DNA of 5,204 bases from Actinomycetota bacterium (GTDB taxonomy: Bacteria > Actinomycetota > Thermoleophilia > RBG-16-64-13): the NCBI GenBank assembly GCA_003157225.1, contig PMIZ01000345.1, positions 1 to 5,204 on the forward strand. The letters run 5' to 3'. Below are positions 4,760-5,204 of this stretch, piece after piece. The position numbers and the translations under genes are program-made. The number at the start of each line of letters is the position of its first letter. Position 1 is the stretch's first letter. The notes below the pieces were generated by a model that ran no database searches, had not been told where the DNA came from, and saw nothing but the letters and a program-made list of their open reading frames with translations.

Positions 4760-5204
4760 CTATCGTTTGACCACGCCCAGGATCTGCCTGGCTTCGTCCG
4801 GAGTGACCGGCTCGAGGTTGAGTTCGTGGGCGATCCTCGCCGAGCGTTCCACCAATTGAGCGTTGCTCTGCGCGAGAACGCCCCTGGAGTAGTAGATGTT
4901 GTCTTCGAGGCCCACGCGCACGGCCCCACCCATGATCATGCTCATGGTCGTGACCGGCAGTTGCGCGGAGGACGTGGCGGTGACGTTGAAAAGGCAATCG
5001 GCCGGCAGGAACTGGTACATCGACACGAGCGTCTCGGGCGTCGCCTCGATGGCTCCCTGGTATTGCATACCGAGCACGAAGTTCACGTAGTACGGAGGCT
5101 TGATCAACTCCTTCTTGATGAGGTTGTTCACGTCTCGGTACATGCTCTGCGAGTAGCACTCCATCTCAGGCTTGATCTCCAGGTCTTTCATCTTGGCCGC
5201 CCAG
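4760..5204 (-). CDS. beta-keto acid cleavage enzyme (BKACE, DUF849), C-terminal part
   Basis: The frame is open to the right edge, so the gene is cut. About 147 residues are visible, roughly the C-terminal half of a family usually near 270-310 aa. BKACE enzymes (the 3-keto-5-aminohexanoate cleavage enzyme family) are zinc-dependent TIM-barrel proteins. They convert a beta-keto acid plus acetyl-CoA into a new acyl-CoA and acetoacetate. Visible signatures are IKPEMECYS near the window edge, the VLGMQYQGAIEATPETL segment, GGAVRVGLEDN (the arginine, the zinc-ligand glutamate and the following aspartate of the family, around 4918-4901), then SRGVLAQSNAQLVERSARIA and the closing TPDEARQILGV. The N-terminal zinc-binding histidine pair and the substrate-defining residues lie outside. 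An internal ATG at 5191 is not the true start, because conserved sequence continues upstream of it. It is the first visible gene of a set with an SDR and a thiolase, and its substrate is unknown. Confidence 0.9.
   Translation of the reverse strand, partial: WAAKMKDLEIKPEMECYSQSMYRDVNNLIKKELIKPPYYVNFVLGMQYQGAIEATPETLVSMYQFLPADCLFNVTATSSAQLPVTTMSMIMGGAVRVGLEDNIYYSRGVLAQSNAQLVERSARIAHELNLEPVTPDEARQILGVVKR

Noticed and set aside
4737..5159. N-terminal extension of the SDR frame (about 141 extra codons).
   Set aside because: The extension lies over the BKACE coding region in another frame and has low-complexity sequence. A strong AAGGAGG seven bases before the ATG at 4736 fixes the shorter start.

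Overview
The window is GC-rich bacterial DNA with tight coding, G/C-ending codons, GTG as well as ATG start possibilities, clear purine-rich ribosome binding sites and a putative TTGCCG-18-TAGGCT promoter of the kind seen in high-GC bacteria. The phylum cannot be fixed from the sequence. A high-GC bacterium with acetyl-CoA-centred catabolism is the most that can be inferred.

Left part (1-1410, minus strand). The window opens inside a tRNA-Tyr gene (anticodon GTA) whose 5' half lies at 1-49. It has its own sigma70-like promoter at 85-113. Upstream of it lies a LarA-family (DUF2088) protein, a homologue of nickel-pincer-dependent lactate racemase with its cofactor-binding residues conserved. 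The larA start is fixed by an AAGGAG ribosome binding site five bases before an ATG.

Middle (1411-2691). A 233-bp divergent intergenic region carries a candidate promoter for each direction and a small leader hairpin. It leads to a plus-strand gene for a free-standing B3/4 domain protein, related to the editing domain of the PheRS beta subunit. After this gene come 331 bp without a credible gene, where two transcription units converge. This stretch is full of inverted repeats: several hairpins, one 20-bp-arm inverted repeat, and a nested stem-loop directly after the thiolase stop codon that probably ends the operon arriving from the right.

Right part (2692-5204, minus strand). Three co-directional genes are read in the order BKACE (beta-keto acid cleavage enzyme, DUF849; 5' end outside the window), short-chain dehydrogenase/reductase, acetyl-CoA acetyltransferase (thiolase). 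The gaps are 23 and 74 bp. Together they suggest a degradation route. The SDR would oxidise a beta-hydroxy acid to a beta-keto acid. BKACE would exchange it with acetyl-CoA to give a new acyl-CoA plus acetoacetate. After activation to acetoacetyl-CoA by an enzyme not seen here, the thiolase would yield two acetyl-CoA. The starting substrate is unknown.

I see no mobile element, CRISPR array or phage gene. The least explained parts are the structured convergent intergenic region, the substrate of the BKACE-SDR-thiolase set, and the substrate of the solitary LarA homologue.
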